From contig CAIQOY010000191.1 of NCBI GenBank assembly GCA_903873565.1, forward strand, positions 1-34,267: a stretch of DNA of 34,267 nt. Reading direction: 5' to 3'. Within the stretch, counting starts at the first letter, position 1; every line of letters starts with the position of its first letter. Positions 1 through 7,458 of this stretch are shown piece after piece. The translations under genes and the position numbers were made by a program. This DNA is from an uncultured Actinomycetes bacterium. Lineage in GTDB: Bacteria > Actinomycetota > Thermoleophilia > Gaiellales > F1-60-MAGs149. Under the pieces are notes generated by a model, which did no database searches, was not told the origin of the DNA, and was given only the letters and a program-made list of their open reading frames with translations.

Positions 1-119
1 AGCATCCAGTGCTCCCAGGCCCCCGCATCCCGGCCGCCGTCGTCGCCCGTCTCCTCGCGGTAGCGCACCCAGAGGGCGTGCAGCGCGGGCAGGTCGGCGG
101 CGGCCGCCGGTCGGATCAC
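1..119 (-). CDS. GNAT-family N-acetyltransferase, N-terminal fragment (runs off the left edge)
   Basis: Only the first 39 or so codons lie in the window. The reading begins V-I-R-P-A-A-A-A-D-L-P-A-L, the classic first strand and helix of a GNAT acetyltransferase (an IRPA..AD.P.L pattern), and stays open to the window edge. The start is a GTG at 119-117 that overlaps the apt stop codon as GTGA, so it is very likely translationally coupled to apt and lies in the same transcript. The acetyl-CoA binding loop would lie outside the window, so the family call rests on the N-terminus alone and the substrate cannot be guessed. Confidence 0.65.
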   Translation of the reverse strand, partial: MIRPAAAADLPALHALWVRYREETGDDGGRDAGAWEHWM

Positions 120-640
120 GCGCCCTCGTACTCCACGAGCGAGAGCACGGGCAGGTCCGCCAGCCGGCTGCGCCCGTCGAGCCCGCGCAGCTCCGCGACG
201 AAGCAGGCGCCGACGGGCTCGGCGCCGGCGCGTCGCACCAGCGCGACGCTGGCGGCGGCCGTGCCGCCGGTGGCGAGCAGGTCGTCGAAGATCAGGGCCC
301 GCTGGCCCGGGCGGATCGCGTCGACGGCGAGCTCGAGCGTGCCCTCGCCGTACTCGAGCGCGTAGGCCTCGGCGTGCGCGGGCCCGGGCAGCTTGCCCGG
401 CTTGCGCACCGGGGCGAAGCCGACGCCCAGGTCCAGCGCGAGCAGCGGCCCGAACAGGAACCCGCGCGCCTCCGCGCCCACCACGACGTCGGGGGCGAGC
501 GGGCGGGCGAACGCGGCGAGGCCATCGACGGTCTGGCGCACGGCCGCGGGATCCGCGAGGATCGGCAGCAGGTCCCGGAACAGGATCCCCGGCTTGGGGA
601 AGTCCGGGATCTCGCTGATCAGGGCGCGCAGGTCGGGCAT
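116..640 (-). CDS. apt: Adenine phosphoribosyltransferase
   Basis: Purine salvage enzyme of the cytoplasm: adenine plus PRPP gives AMP and pyrophosphate. The 174-residue length is normal for the family. The N-terminus carries the typical I-P-D-F-P-K-P-G-I-L-F-R-D segment (residues 11-23), residues 57-64 read G-A-E-A-R-G-F-L, residues 78-84 read V-R-K-P-G-K-L, and the PRPP-binding loop F-D-D-L-L-A-T-G-G-T is at 118-127. The ATG at 640 sits exactly 6 nt downstream of a TAGGGT hexamer, which favours a leaderless transcript and this start. The downstream GNAT gene overlaps by a GTGA. Upstream is the ftsR-like gene, 32 nt away and probably a separate transcript. Confidence 0.97.
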   Translation of the reverse strand: MPDLRALISEIPDFPKPGILFRDLLPILADPAAVRQTVDGLAAFARPLAPDVVVGAEARGFLFGPLLALDLGVGFAPVRKPGKLPGPAHAEAYALEYGEGTLELAVDAIRPGQRALIFDDLLATGGTAAASVALVRRAGAEPVGACFVAELRGLDGRSRLADLPVLSLVEYEGA

Positions 641-646
641 GTCGGC

Positions 647-652
647 ACCCTA
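647..652 (-). promoter_or_regulatory. -10 box (TAGGGT) of the apt leaderless promoter
   Basis: On the minus strand TAGGGT is followed by six bases and then the apt ATG. This is the recurrent TANNNT-N6-start arrangement of the window. No convincing -35 element is visible. Confidence 0.6.
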
Positions 653-672
653 GCGGAGCGGGCGCTCGCGGA

Positions 673-1353
673 TCAGGTCGAGACGTCGCGGACCAGGAGG
701 CGCTCGGTCAGCTCCGCGCTGAGGCCGGCGAGCTGCGCGAGCTCGTCGAGCCCCTGCTCGCGGCGCTGGCTGTTGCGCGAGCGCAACGACGGGGCGAGCA
801 CCTGGTCGAGCAGGCCCGCGACCCGCTGGACCCCGGTGTGGAGCTGGCGCACGTGCCGCGGCCCGAGGCCGTACTCGGCCATCCGCTTGCAGATGCGCAC
901 GATCTCGACCTCGCCCTCGCTGTAGAGGCCGTCGACGTCCGGGCTGACGATGCCGTAGGAGACGAGCTCCGCCAGCGACTCGTCGTCGATGCCGGACTCC
1001 CGCACGAGCTCGGCGCGGTCGACGCGCCGCGCCTCCTGCTGGAGGATCTGGCGCTGCTGGATGCGCGCCTTGCGCTCCTGGGGGCGCGGGATCGTGCCGC
1101 CGCCCGACTCGATCTCCTGGCGGATCACCCGCAGCGGCAGGAACTCGTCGCGCTGCAGCCGCAGGATCGTGCGCAGGCGCTCGACGTCCTGGCGGCGGTA
1201 GAGCCGGTAGCCACCCTGGGTGCGCAGCGGCGTCAGGAGCTTCTGTTCCTCGAGGTAGCGGATCTTCGAGATCGACACGTCGTCGAACTCGGACTTGAGC
1301 TCCTTGCAGACGGCGCCGATGGTGAGCGGCTTCTCCTCGCTGGTGGCGCTCAT
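673..1353 (-). CDS. ftsR: MerR-family transcriptional regulator, FtsR-like
   Basis: A 226-residue DNA-binding regulator. Residues about 10-85 form a MerR-type winged helix: L-T-I-G-A-V, then S-K-I-R-Y-L-E-E-Q-K-L-L, then the wing R-T-Q-G-G-Y-R-L-Y, followed by a helix rich in L and R. There is no cysteine-rich metal-binding end; the C-terminal half (about 130-226) is a helical domain of unknown ligand. It lies 4 nt behind an OdhI/GarA-type FHA gene, the same pairing as mycobacterial garA-Rv1828 and the corynebacterial FHA-FtsR neighbourhood, where the MerR protein has been tied to ftsZ expression. A GGAG at 1361-1364 on the minus strand, 7 nt before the ATG, serves as ribosome binding site inside the FHA gene end. 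The gene symbol is by synteny and resemblance. Confidence 0.85.
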   Translation of the reverse strand: MSATSEEKPLTIGAVCKELKSEFDDVSISKIRYLEEQKLLTPLRTQGGYRLYRRQDVERLRTILRLQRDEFLPLRVIRQEIESGGGTIPRPQERKARIQQRQILQQEARRVDRAELVRESGIDDESLAELVSYGIVSPDVDGLYSEGEVEIVRICKRMAEYGLGPRHVRQLHTGVQRVAGLLDQVLAPSLRSRNSQRREQGLDELAQLAGLSAELTERLLVRDVST

Positions 1354-1357
1354 CCCA

Positions 1358-1795
1358 TCACTCCAGGTACGTCAGCTTGAACTTGCCGATCTGCAGCTCG
1401 TCGCCGTCCCGCAGGCGCACGCGCTCGATCCGCCGGGCGTTCACGTAGGTGCCGTTGAGGCTCGCGAGGTCGACCAGGTAGCGGCCGTCGGCCTCCTGCT
1501 CGATCGCGGCGTGGCGGCGGGAGACCGTCACGTCGTCGAGCAGGATCGATGCCTCGCCGGCGCGGCCGATGGTCTCGCGCGCCTGCCGCAGCGGGATGTG
1601 CTCGCCCGCGCGGCCGCCCGTGCGGATCACGACCGCCGGCAGCTCGTGCCCCGGCTGGGCCGGCACCTCCTGCGTGTCCGTGTCGCCCTGGTAGGTCGCG
1701 GTGTCGTCCAGGGCGTCGGGATCGAGCAGGGTGCCGCACTTCGCGCAGTAGTGCGCGGTGGCGGCGTTCCGGTATCCGCATTCCTGGCAGAACAT
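1358..1795 (-). CDS. garA: Zinc-ribbon plus FHA-domain protein, GarA/OdhI-like
   Basis: A 145-residue cytoplasmic phosphothreonine-binding protein. The N-terminus is a zinc ribbon (C3-x2-C6 and C17-x2-C20), then a Thr/Asp/Gln-rich linker (about 25-50, with T32, T34, T39, T41), then an FHA domain with G78-R-A, S92-R-R-H95 and S112-L-N-G-T-Y-V-N119, closing with Q-I-G-K-F-K-L. The FHA part closely resembles GarA/OdhI, which bind and inhibit the 2-oxoglutarate dehydrogenase E1 component and are controlled by Pkn-type kinases. The usual GarA phosphorylation motif (ETTSVFR) is absent; the Thr-rich linker may replace it (inference). An alternative GTG at 1813 would add six residues; ATG 1795 is preferred because a -10 box lies at 1805-1810. 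It is followed by the MerR gene in one operon. Confidence 0.85.
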   Translation of the reverse strand: MFCQECGYRNAATAHYCAKCGTLLDPDALDDTATYQGDTDTQEVPAQPGHELPAVVIRTGGRAGEHIPLRQARETIGRAGEASILLDDVTVSRRHAAIEQEADGRYLVDLASLNGTYVNARRIERVRLRDGDELQIGKFKLTYLE

Positions 1796-1804
1796 CGTCG
1801 CGGG

Positions 1805-1834
1805 AGCATACACCGCTCGGGCGAAAAGGGTCTA
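1805..1834 (-). promoter_or_regulatory. Promoter of the FHA-MerR operon
   Basis: On the minus strand TAGACC (1829-1834, four of six matches to TTGACA) and TATGCT (1805-1810) are separated by 18 bases. Transcription would begin within about 3 bases of ATG 1795. Confidence 0.45.
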
Positions 1835-1848
1835 GCGCGGGTTGAGGG

Positions 1849-2400
1849 TTAGCCGGCGCGGGCGCGCAGGACGGCCCGCGCGTACAGCGCGCCGGCCGCG
1901 AGCAGCAGGATCACGCCGCTCCAGAGGACGACCTCCGTGGCCGCGTTGCCGCGGGGCGTGACCATCGCCAGCAGGAGCCCGATCATCATCACCAGCGTCC
2001 CGGCCTTGCCGATCGGGTTGACCCGCACGCCGTGGTCGCGGGCCCAGGGGAACAGGAGCGACGTCAGCAGCACCGCGTCCCGGCCGAGGATCAGGACCGG
2101 GATGGCGAGCGGCAGGCGCTCGTCGAGGTACAGCAGGATCACGGCCACGTCGATCAGGAGCCGGTCGGCGATCGGGTCGAGGATGCGGCCGTAGCGGGAC
2201 TGCGCGGACAGCCGGCGCGACAGCTCGCCGTCGAGGAAGTCGGTCAGGGCCGCGAAGGCGAAGACGGCTGCGGCGGCGGGCGACTCGGCCCCGTCCGCGG
2301 TCAGCATCAGCGCCGCGAACACCGGCACCGCGGCGAGCCGCAGCGTGGTGAGGGCGTTCGGCAGCTGCCGCAGGAGCGGACTCCGATCGGGCGCGTCCAC
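1849..2400 (-). CDS. pgsA: CDP-alcohol phosphatidyltransferase (probable phosphatidylglycerophosphate synthase)
   Basis: Integral membrane enzyme of 183 residues that transfers a phosphatidyl group from CDP-diacylglycerol to an alcohol acceptor, most likely glycerol 3-phosphate. The signature D-x2-D-G-x2-A-R-x8-G-x3-D-x3-D is present as D54, D57, G58, S61, R62, G71, D75 and D79; the only departure is Ser for the small Ala. Several hydrophobic segments follow (about 85-105, 120-140, 155-175). The family cannot separate PgsA from cardiolipin or phosphatidylinositol-phosphate synthases by motif alone. The start is GTG 2400, which has GACACT followed by six bases in front of it. It lies 40 nt downstream of ileS and about 54 nt upstream of the FHA gene, an order partly reminiscent of the mycobacterial pgsA2-garA region. 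Confidence 0.85.
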   Translation of the reverse strand: MDAPDRSPLLRQLPNALTTLRLAAVPVFAALMLTADGAESPAAAAVFAFAALTDFLDGELSRRLSAQSRYGRILDPIADRLLIDVAVILLYLDERLPLAIPVLILGRDAVLLTSLLFPWARDHGVRVNPIGKAGTLVMMIGLLLAMVTPRGNAATEVVLWSGVILLLAAGALYARAVLRARAG

Positions 2401-2406
2401 GCCGTC

Positions 2407-2412
2407 AGTGTC
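2407..2412 (-). promoter_or_regulatory. Possible -10 box (GACACT) of pgsA
   Basis: GACACT is placed six bases before GTG 2400, the same spacing as the other leaderless genes here. It keeps the A at position 2 and T at position 6 but lacks the first T. Confidence 0.3.
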
Positions 2413-2439
2413 CCACAGGGGACGGCGCCAGGACCCGCC

Positions 2440-5400
2440 TCAGGCCCGCGCCACGCGCACGGCGCCCGTGCAGCCGTCGGCGTCGAAGGGGTCGCCCGCA
2501 GCCCCCTCCCCGACCCGCAGGTCGGTGCACAGGGTCTCGGCGGCGATCTCGTCGCCGTGGCGCTCGAGGACGCGCCGCAGCCGCTCGTCGCCGGCGATCT
2601 CGAGCACGATCCGGTCGGCGACCTCGAGGCCCGTGTCCTTGCGGCGCCCCTGGATGAAGTGGATCAGCTCGCGCGCGATCCCCTCGTCCTCGAGCGCCTC
2701 GTCGAGCTCGGTGTCCACCGCCACGGCCAGCCCGCCCTCGTCGGCGACGGCGAAGCCCTCGCGGGGCCGCGTTCGCAGCTCGACCTCGTCCGGACCCAGC
2801 CGGTGCCCGGCGACGACGATCTCGTCGCCCTCGCGGGCGTAGTCGCCGGCCTTGAGCGCGGCCTGCACGGCCGGGATGTCCTTGCCGAGCTTGGGCCCGA
2901 GGGCGCGGAAGTTCGGCACCACCTCGACGTCGAGGAGCTCGTCGACGGCATCGGCGATGCGCACCCGCTTGACGTTCAGCTCCAGCGCGATCTCCTCGGC
3001 GAGGCCCTCGACCGCGGCGCGGGCAGCGGCGTCGGGCGTGGCCACCACCGCCTCCCGCAGGGGCTGGCGCAGCTTGCGGTTGCCCTGGGCGCGCGCGGCG
3101 CGGCCGAGCGAGATCGCGGTCTGCGCCAGGCGCATCGGCACGAGCGCATCCGGGTCGGGGTCGCCGACGGCCGGCCAGCCCGCGAGGTGCACGGAGTCGG
3201 GGGCGCCGGCCGCGTGGCCGCGCACGATGCCCTGCCACAGCTCCTCGGCGAGGAACGGCATCGCCGGGGCGATCAGGCGGCAGATCTGCGTCAGCGCCCA
3301 CCACAGCGTCCGGAAGGCGGCGTCCTTGTCGGCATCGGCCTCGGCGCGCCAGAAGCGCGCGCGGCTGCCGCGGATGTACCAGGCCGAGAGGTCGTCGACG
3401 AGCGCCTCGACGGCACGCGCGTAGGCGGGCGTCCAGTAGCCCTCGAGCGCGGCGTCGCACTCGCGCACCGTCTCCTCGACGCGCGCGACGATCCAGCGGT
3501 CGAGGGCCGTCGCGGCGGGCGGGCGGCCGGCGAGATCGGCCCAGGTCGGCGCGAAGCCGTCGATCTCGGCGTAGCGGACGAAGAAGGCGTACGAGTTCCA
3601 GAGGGTGAGGAGGCGTCGCCGCACCTCGTTGGCCGGCCCGTAGCCGAAGTTCATGTTCTGCGAGGGCGTCTGGAGCGCGTACAGCCAGCGCATGACGTCG
3701 GCGCCCATCTCCTCGACGGCGTCGTCGAACCAGATCGCGTTGCCCCACGACTTGTGCATCGCTCGGCCCGTCTCGTCGTGGAGCTTCTCGTAGCCGAGCA
3801 CGGAGCGGTACGGGGCGCGGCCGACGAGCACGACGCTCATGAACAGCTGCGAGTAGAACCACAGCCGGATCTGCTCGCGCATCTCCGAGATCCAGTCCGC
3901 GGGGAACCACTTCTCCCAGTAGGCCTGGTCGGGGAGGTCGGCCGCGGTCAGCCCCTCCCCCGCGCCGGCCGCGTAGCCGCCCTCCTCGTGGGCGTCGCGG
4001 CCCCAGCCGAGCGTCGAGAACGGCACGATCCCGGCGTCGAGCCAGCAGTCGCCGACCTCGGTCACCCGCTCGGCGATCTGGCCGTCGTCGGTGCGGATGC
4101 GGATCCCGTCGATCCAGGGGCGGTGCAGCTCCTCGAGGCCGTCGAGCGGGTCGACGGCGCGCTCGCGCAGCTCCTCGATCGAGCCGATCACGGTCATCGT
4201 CCCGTCGGGCGCCCGGTAGAAGGGCAGCGGCAGCCCCCAGTAGCGCTTGCGCGAGATGCACCAGTCGCCCATGTTTCGCAGCCAGTCCTCCATGCGCTTG
4301 CCGTACTGCTCGGGCACCCACTCCACCGTGCGCGCGGCCTCGATCATCGCCTCGCGCACCGGGTCGGCGCTGATGAACCACTCCTCGACGACGCGGAAGA
4401 TCAGGTCGGTGCCGCAGCGCCAGCAGACGGGAAAGCGGTGGTCGATCGTCCCGGCGCGCACCAGGTGGCCGGAGGCGTCGAGGTGCTCGCGGATCGCGTC
4501 GGCGGCCTCGGCGCTGCCCCGGCCGGCGAGGAAGCCGTAGTCGGGCGTGAAGACGCCGGCCTCGTCGACGGGGACCAGCGCGGGCAGGCCCTCGGCGGCC
4601 CCGAGCTCGAAGTCCTCGGCGCCGCAGCCCGGCGCGATGTGGACGACGCCCGTGCCCTCGTCCGCGGAGACCATGTCCCAGGCCACGACGCGGTGGGCGA
4701 CCTCGGCCTGCGCCGGCAGGTCGTCGAACGGCCCGCGGTAGGCGCGGCCGACCAGCTCGGCGCCCGGCGCCGTGCGCTCGACGTCGGCCCCGGCCCCGAA
4801 CAGGTCCTCGACGCGGCTCGCCATCACCCAGTCGATCCCCTGCGACGTGCGCACCGCGGCGTACTCGGCGGCGGGATCGACCGCCGCCACGACGTTGGCG
4901 GGCAGGGTCCACGGGGTCGTCGTCCAGACCACGACCGCCTGCTCGGGGTCGTCGACGAACGGGAAGCGCACGTGCAGCGTCGGGTGCGTGCGGTCGCGGT
5001 AGGAGTCGATCAGCTCGTGCTGGGACAAGGACGTGCCGCAGCGCGGGCACCAGACCATCGGCCGGTTGCCGCGGTACAGCATCCCGCGGTCGTGGCACTC
5101 GCGGAGGAAGCGCCAGATGTAGGCGATGTTGGGGTCGGTCATCGTGTAGTACGACCGCTCCCAGTCCATCCACTGGCCGAGCCGGATCGACTGCCGCGTC
5201 TGCACCGCCGAGTACTCCGCCACGCGGTCGCGGCAGGCGCGAGCGAAGCGGTCGAGGCCGTACTCCTCGATCTCGCGCTTCGAGTTGAGGCCGAGCGCCT
5301 TCTCCACCTCCACCTCGACCCACAGCCCCTGGCAGTCGAAGCCGTTCTGGTAGCGCAGCTCGTGCCCCTTCATGGCGCGATGGCGCTGGATCAGGTCCTT

Positions 5401-5595
5401 CAGCGAGCGGCCCCAGGCGTGGTGCACGCCCATCGGGTTGTTGGCGGTGATCGGCCCGTCGATGAACGAGAACGGCGCGCCGCCGGCGTTCTGCTCGCGC
5501 AGCCGGTCGAACGTGCGCTCGGACTCCCACAGCGCGAGCACGCGGTGCTCGAGCGCGATGTGGTCGGGCGTGGCGGGGACGGTCGGGTAGGTCAC
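2440..5595 (-). CDS. ileS: Isoleucyl-tRNA synthetase with swapped HIGH motif (GVHH)
   Basis: Class I aminoacyl-tRNA synthetase charging tRNA-Ile, 1051 residues. The ATP-binding HXGH signature reads G56-V-H-H59 (5419-5430), i.e. first and third positions exchanged, and the KMSKS-like loop reads A-M-H-K-S-W-G-N (MHKSWGN at 3739-3759). Two Cys pairs (W-C-P-R-C-G and V-C-W-R-C-G) suggest zinc knuckles in the editing region. The C-terminal part carries an N-V-K-R-V segment and a P-N-F-R-A-L-G-P-K-L-G-K block typical of IleRS2 enzymes. An in-frame GTG at 5658 would add 21 residues but would overlap the next gene and place the TACAGT box (5622-5627) inside the coding region, so GTG 5595 is chosen; no good Shine-Dalgarno is seen. 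No T-box leader fits in the 46-nt gap upstream. Confidence 0.95.
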   Translation of the reverse strand: MTYPTVPATPDHIALEHRVLALWESERTFDRLREQNAGGAPFSFIDGPITANNPMGVHHAWGRSLKDLIQRHRAMKGHELRYQNGFDCQGLWVEVEVEKALGLNSKREIEEYGLDRFARACRDRVAEYSAVQTRQSIRLGQWMDWERSYYTMTDPNIAYIWRFLRECHDRGMLYRGNRPMVWCPRCGTSLSQHELIDSYRDRTHPTLHVRFPFVDDPEQAVVVWTTTPWTLPANVVAAVDPAAEYAAVRTSQGIDWVMASRVEDLFGAGADVERTAPGAELVGRAYRGPFDDLPAQAEVAHRVVAWDMVSADEGTGVVHIAPGCGAEDFELGAAEGLPALVPVDEAGVFTPDYGFLAGRGSAEAADAIREHLDASGHLVRAGTIDHRFPVCWRCGTDLIFRVVEEWFISADPVREAMIEAARTVEWVPEQYGKRMEDWLRNMGDWCISRKRYWGLPLPFYRAPDGTMTVIGSIEELRERAVDPLDGLEELHRPWIDGIRIRTDDGQIAERVTEVGDCWLDAGIVPFSTLGWGRDAHEEGGYAAGAGEGLTAADLPDQAYWEKWFPADWISEMREQIRLWFYSQLFMSVVLVGRAPYRSVLGYEKLHDETGRAMHKSWGNAIWFDDAVEEMGADVMRWLYALQTPSQNMNFGYGPANEVRRRLLTLWNSYAFFVRYAEIDGFAPTWADLAGRPPAATALDRWIVARVEETVRECDAALEGYWTPAYARAVEALVDDLSAWYIRGSRARFWRAEADADKDAAFRTLWWALTQICRLIAPAMPFLAEELWQGIVRGHAAGAPDSVHLAGWPAVGDPDPDALVPMRLAQTAISLGRAARAQGNRKLRQPLREAVVATPDAAARAAVEGLAEEIALELNVKRVRIADAVDELLDVEVVPNFRALGPKLGKDIPAVQAALKAGDYAREGDEIVVAGHRLGPDEVELRTRPREGFAVADEGGLAVAVDTELDEALEDEGIARELIHFIQGRRKDTGLEVADRIVLEIAGDERLRRVLERHGDEIAAETLCTDLRVGEGAAGDPFDADGCTGAVRVARA

Positions 5596-5621
5596 GGGCG
5601 GGCGGGTCGTTCGACCGCTGA

Positions 5622-5627
5622 ACTGTA
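5622..5627 (-). promoter_or_regulatory. Possible -10 box (TACAGT) of ileS
   Basis: TACAGT lies in the short gap before ileS. A start about 7 bases downstream gives a leader near 20 nt before GTG 5595. No clear -35 element is visible. Confidence 0.35.
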
Positions 5628-5641
5628 CCCGTGCGGGGCCG

Positions 5642-5833
5642 TCAGGCCTCCGCACCACCCGGGCGCGCGCCGTAACGGCGCACCTGCTCCTCGCACCACA
5701 GCTCGAAGGCGGCGTGGCGCGCGAGGTAGCGCTCGATGGAGGCGATGCCGCCCTCGACCCAGACCTCCTCGTCCCACTCCTCGAGGCCGGTCAGGGAGGG
5801 CTCGTCGCCCCAGTCGTCGTCGTGGAACTCCAT
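5642..5833 (-). CDS. Small acidic protein of unknown function
   Basis: I do not recognise this 63-residue protein. The first 30 residues are very rich in Asp, Glu and Trp (W8, W20, W25), and the second half is a likely amphipathic helix with R, Y, L and W-C-E-E. Almost every codon ends in G or C, including Asp, Glu, Trp-flanking and Tyr codons, which argues that it is translated rather than a chance frame. It starts at ATG 5833 with no obvious ribosome binding site, sits 43 nt after the Nudix gene and 46 nt before ileS, all on the minus strand, and may be cotranscribed with either. Confidence 0.6.
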   Translation of the reverse strand: MEFHDDDWGDEPSLTGLEEWDEEVWVEGGIASIERYLARHAAFELWCEEQVRRYGARPGGAEA

Positions 5834-5876
5834 GACGACAGCGGTGTTCGCGGAGGCCCCGCGGACTCCTTCCCGC

Positions 5877-6374
5877 TCAGCGGCCCGCGAGGCGGCGCAG
5901 CGCCTCCGCGGTGTTGGCGAAGGCGAGCTCCGCCTCCCCGGGCAGCTGATCGGGCGCGAACCAGCGCAGCTCGGCGACGTCGTCGGCGGCGGTCGGCACC
6001 CCGGTCGCGATGCGCGCGGTGTACAGCGCGTTGAGGGTGTGGTCGCCGCCCTCGCCGTAGACGTCGATCACGTGCCCGAGGAACCCGGTCAGCTCGACCG
6101 CGCAGCCGGTCTCCTCCAGGAGCTCGCGCCGGGCGCAGTCCTCCGGGGTCTCGTCGGGGCCGCAGAAGCCGCCGGGGATGTCCCACAGGCCCCGCGCCGG
6201 CTCGATCGCGCGCCGACCGAGCAGCACGCGGCCCGCGTCGTCGAGCACCAGCACCGCGGAGCAGGGCTTGGCGTCGTGGTAGTGGGGCTCGCCGCAGGCG
6301 GCGCAGTCCTGGCGGCTGCCGACGAGCGGCCCGAGCGGCCCCCCGCAGAAGCCGCAGAAGGAGCGGAGGCGCAT
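5877..6374 (-). CDS. Nudix hydrolase with N-terminal zinc ribbon
   Basis: A 165-residue cytoplasmic enzyme that cleaves a nucleoside diphosphate linked to some other group. The N-terminus has C7-x2-C10 and C24-x2-C27, a zinc ribbon similar to that of NudC-like proteins. The Nudix box is complete: G69-x5-E75-x7-R83-E84-x2-E87-E88-x-G90. NADH pyrophosphatases have an SQPWPFPxS motif after the box; I do not see it, so the substrate is open. ATG 6374 has CACACT six bases upstream. The frame is open much further upstream, but that extension lies antisense to nothing useful and within the next gene, so the short form is preferred. The serine hydrolase gene ends 17 nt upstream. Confidence 0.9.
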   Translation of the reverse strand: MRLRSFCGFCGGPLGPLVGSRQDCAACGEPHYHDAKPCSAVLVLDDAGRVLLGRRAIEPARGLWDIPGGFCGPDETPEDCARRELLEETGCAVELTGFLGHVIDVYGEGGDHTLNALYTARIATGVPTAADDVAELRWFAPDQLPGEAELAFANTAEALRRLAGR

Positions 6375-6380
6375 GCCCCC

Positions 6381-6386
6381 AGTGTG
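6381..6386 (-). promoter_or_regulatory. Possible -10 box (CACACT) of the Nudix gene
   Basis: CACACT is six bases before ATG 6374. It is a weak match: only A2 and T6 of the TANNNT pattern are kept. Confidence 0.25.
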
Positions 6387-6391
6387 ACGGC

Positions 6392-7414
6392 TCAGGCGGC
6401 GATCGCCGCGCAGAGGTCGGGCCAGCCGCCGGGCTCGAGCATCCAGCCCGCGTACGTGCCGCGATCGGCGAGGATCACGCCGCAGGCGCCGGTGGCCGGA
6501 TCGCCGAAGGCGAGGGTGCCGGAGGCGCCGAAGTGCGTGAAGGCCTCCGGCGACAGCGCCGCCCCGGTCCAGTGCGGCGCCTTGCCGTCGCGCAGCTCGA
6601 AGCCGAGGCCCCAGTCGCAGCGGTCCCACTCCATGAAGCCGCCGACCCCGCCCGGCAGCGCGCCGCCGTGGTTGCGGTGCAGGAGCGCGCAGGTCTCCGG
6701 GGCGAGCAGGGAGCCGCCGGCCGGCAGGCGGCCGCCGTCGAGGACCAGCCGCACGAGCGCGAGGTAGTCCGCGGCCGTCCCGAAGGCGCCGCTCTGCGGC
6801 AGCCCGAGGGCGCGGAAGCGGGCCCCGTTGAACAGCTGCTCGCCGTGCCCGAGCAGTCCGGGCTCGCGCACGGCCACCACCGTGGGGTCGTCGGGCACGC
6901 AGCCGAAGGACGTCGAGCGCATCCCGAGGGGCTCGAGGACGGCGGCCGCGACGTAGTCCGTCCAGGCCAGCCCCGTGGCGCGCTCGAGCTCGCCCGCGGC
7001 CCGGGCGTAGCCGACGTTGGAGTAGGTCCGCCGCACGCCCACCCCGTCGTCGGGGGCGACCGCCGCATAGGCCGCGGCCACCTCCGCCCAGCCGGCGGAC
7101 GGGTCCAGCTGGACGCGACGCGCGGCGGCGTCGTCGAACGGCAGCCCCGCATCGTGGGCCAGGAGGTCCGCCAGAGTCGCGGCGCCGAGCACGGGCGCCT
7201 CGAGCGCGAGCGATCCCTCCTCTACCGCCACGAGGCAGGCGAGCGCGAGGATCGGTTTGGAGAGGGACGCGAGGGCGAAGCGGCTGGTCGGCAGCGCCCC
7301 GCCGACCGCACAGGATCCTTCGCTCCCCCCCGCCGTTCGCCACGCCGCCTGCACGGCGCCGACGACCCCGTCCGCGACGAGGCGCGCGCAGAGCTCGGCG
7401 GGATCGGGGGCCAC
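6392..7414 (-). CDS. Serine hydrolase of the beta-lactamase / class C-esterase superfamily
   Basis: A 340-residue protein with the three active-site elements of penicillin-binding-like serine hydrolases: S50-L-S-K53 (SxxK, nucleophile Ser50), Y131-S-N133 (YxN), and H294-F-G in the place of the KTG/HxG motif. Family members act as esterases, D-aminopeptidases or beta-lactamases, and the sequence does not say which. No signal peptide is visible at the chosen GTG 7414, so it is predicted cytoplasmic. TAGCGT lies exactly 6 nt upstream of that GTG, supporting a leaderless start. The Nudix gene follows after 17 nt. Confidence 0.88.
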   Translation of the reverse strand: MAPDPAELCARLVADGVVGAVQAAWRTAGGSEGSCAVGGALPTSRFALASLSKPILALACLVAVEEGSLALEAPVLGAATLADLLAHDAGLPFDDAAARRVQLDPSAGWAEVAAAYAAVAPDDGVGVRRTYSNVGYARAAGELERATGLAWTDYVAAAVLEPLGMRSTSFGCVPDDPTVVAVREPGLLGHGEQLFNGARFRALGLPQSGAFGTAADYLALVRLVLDGGRLPAGGSLLAPETCALLHRNHGGALPGGVGGFMEWDRCDWGLGFELRDGKAPHWTGAALSPEAFTHFGASGTLAFGDPATGACGVILADRGTYAGWMLEPGGWPDLCAAIAA

Positions 7415-7420
7415 GGGCGG

Positions 7421-7426
7421 ACGCTA
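7421..7426 (-). promoter_or_regulatory. -10 box (TAGCGT) of the serine hydrolase gene
   Basis: TAGCGT, six bases, then GTG 7414 on the minus strand: a leaderless arrangement. Confidence 0.55.
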
Positions 7427-7458
7427 CCAGCGCGCCGCCGTGGCCCCCGCCCGCACTC

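Noticed and set aside
5596..5658. Upstream GTG start for ileS
   Set aside because: It would overlap the small acidic protein gene and include the TACAGT box; the added residues do not resemble other IleRS proteins.
2032..5835. Very long open frame on the plus strand antisense to ileS and pgsA
   Set aside because: It is rich in Arg, Gly, Ala, Val and His without any domain, as expected opposite a GC-rich gene; ileS on the minus strand has clear motifs.
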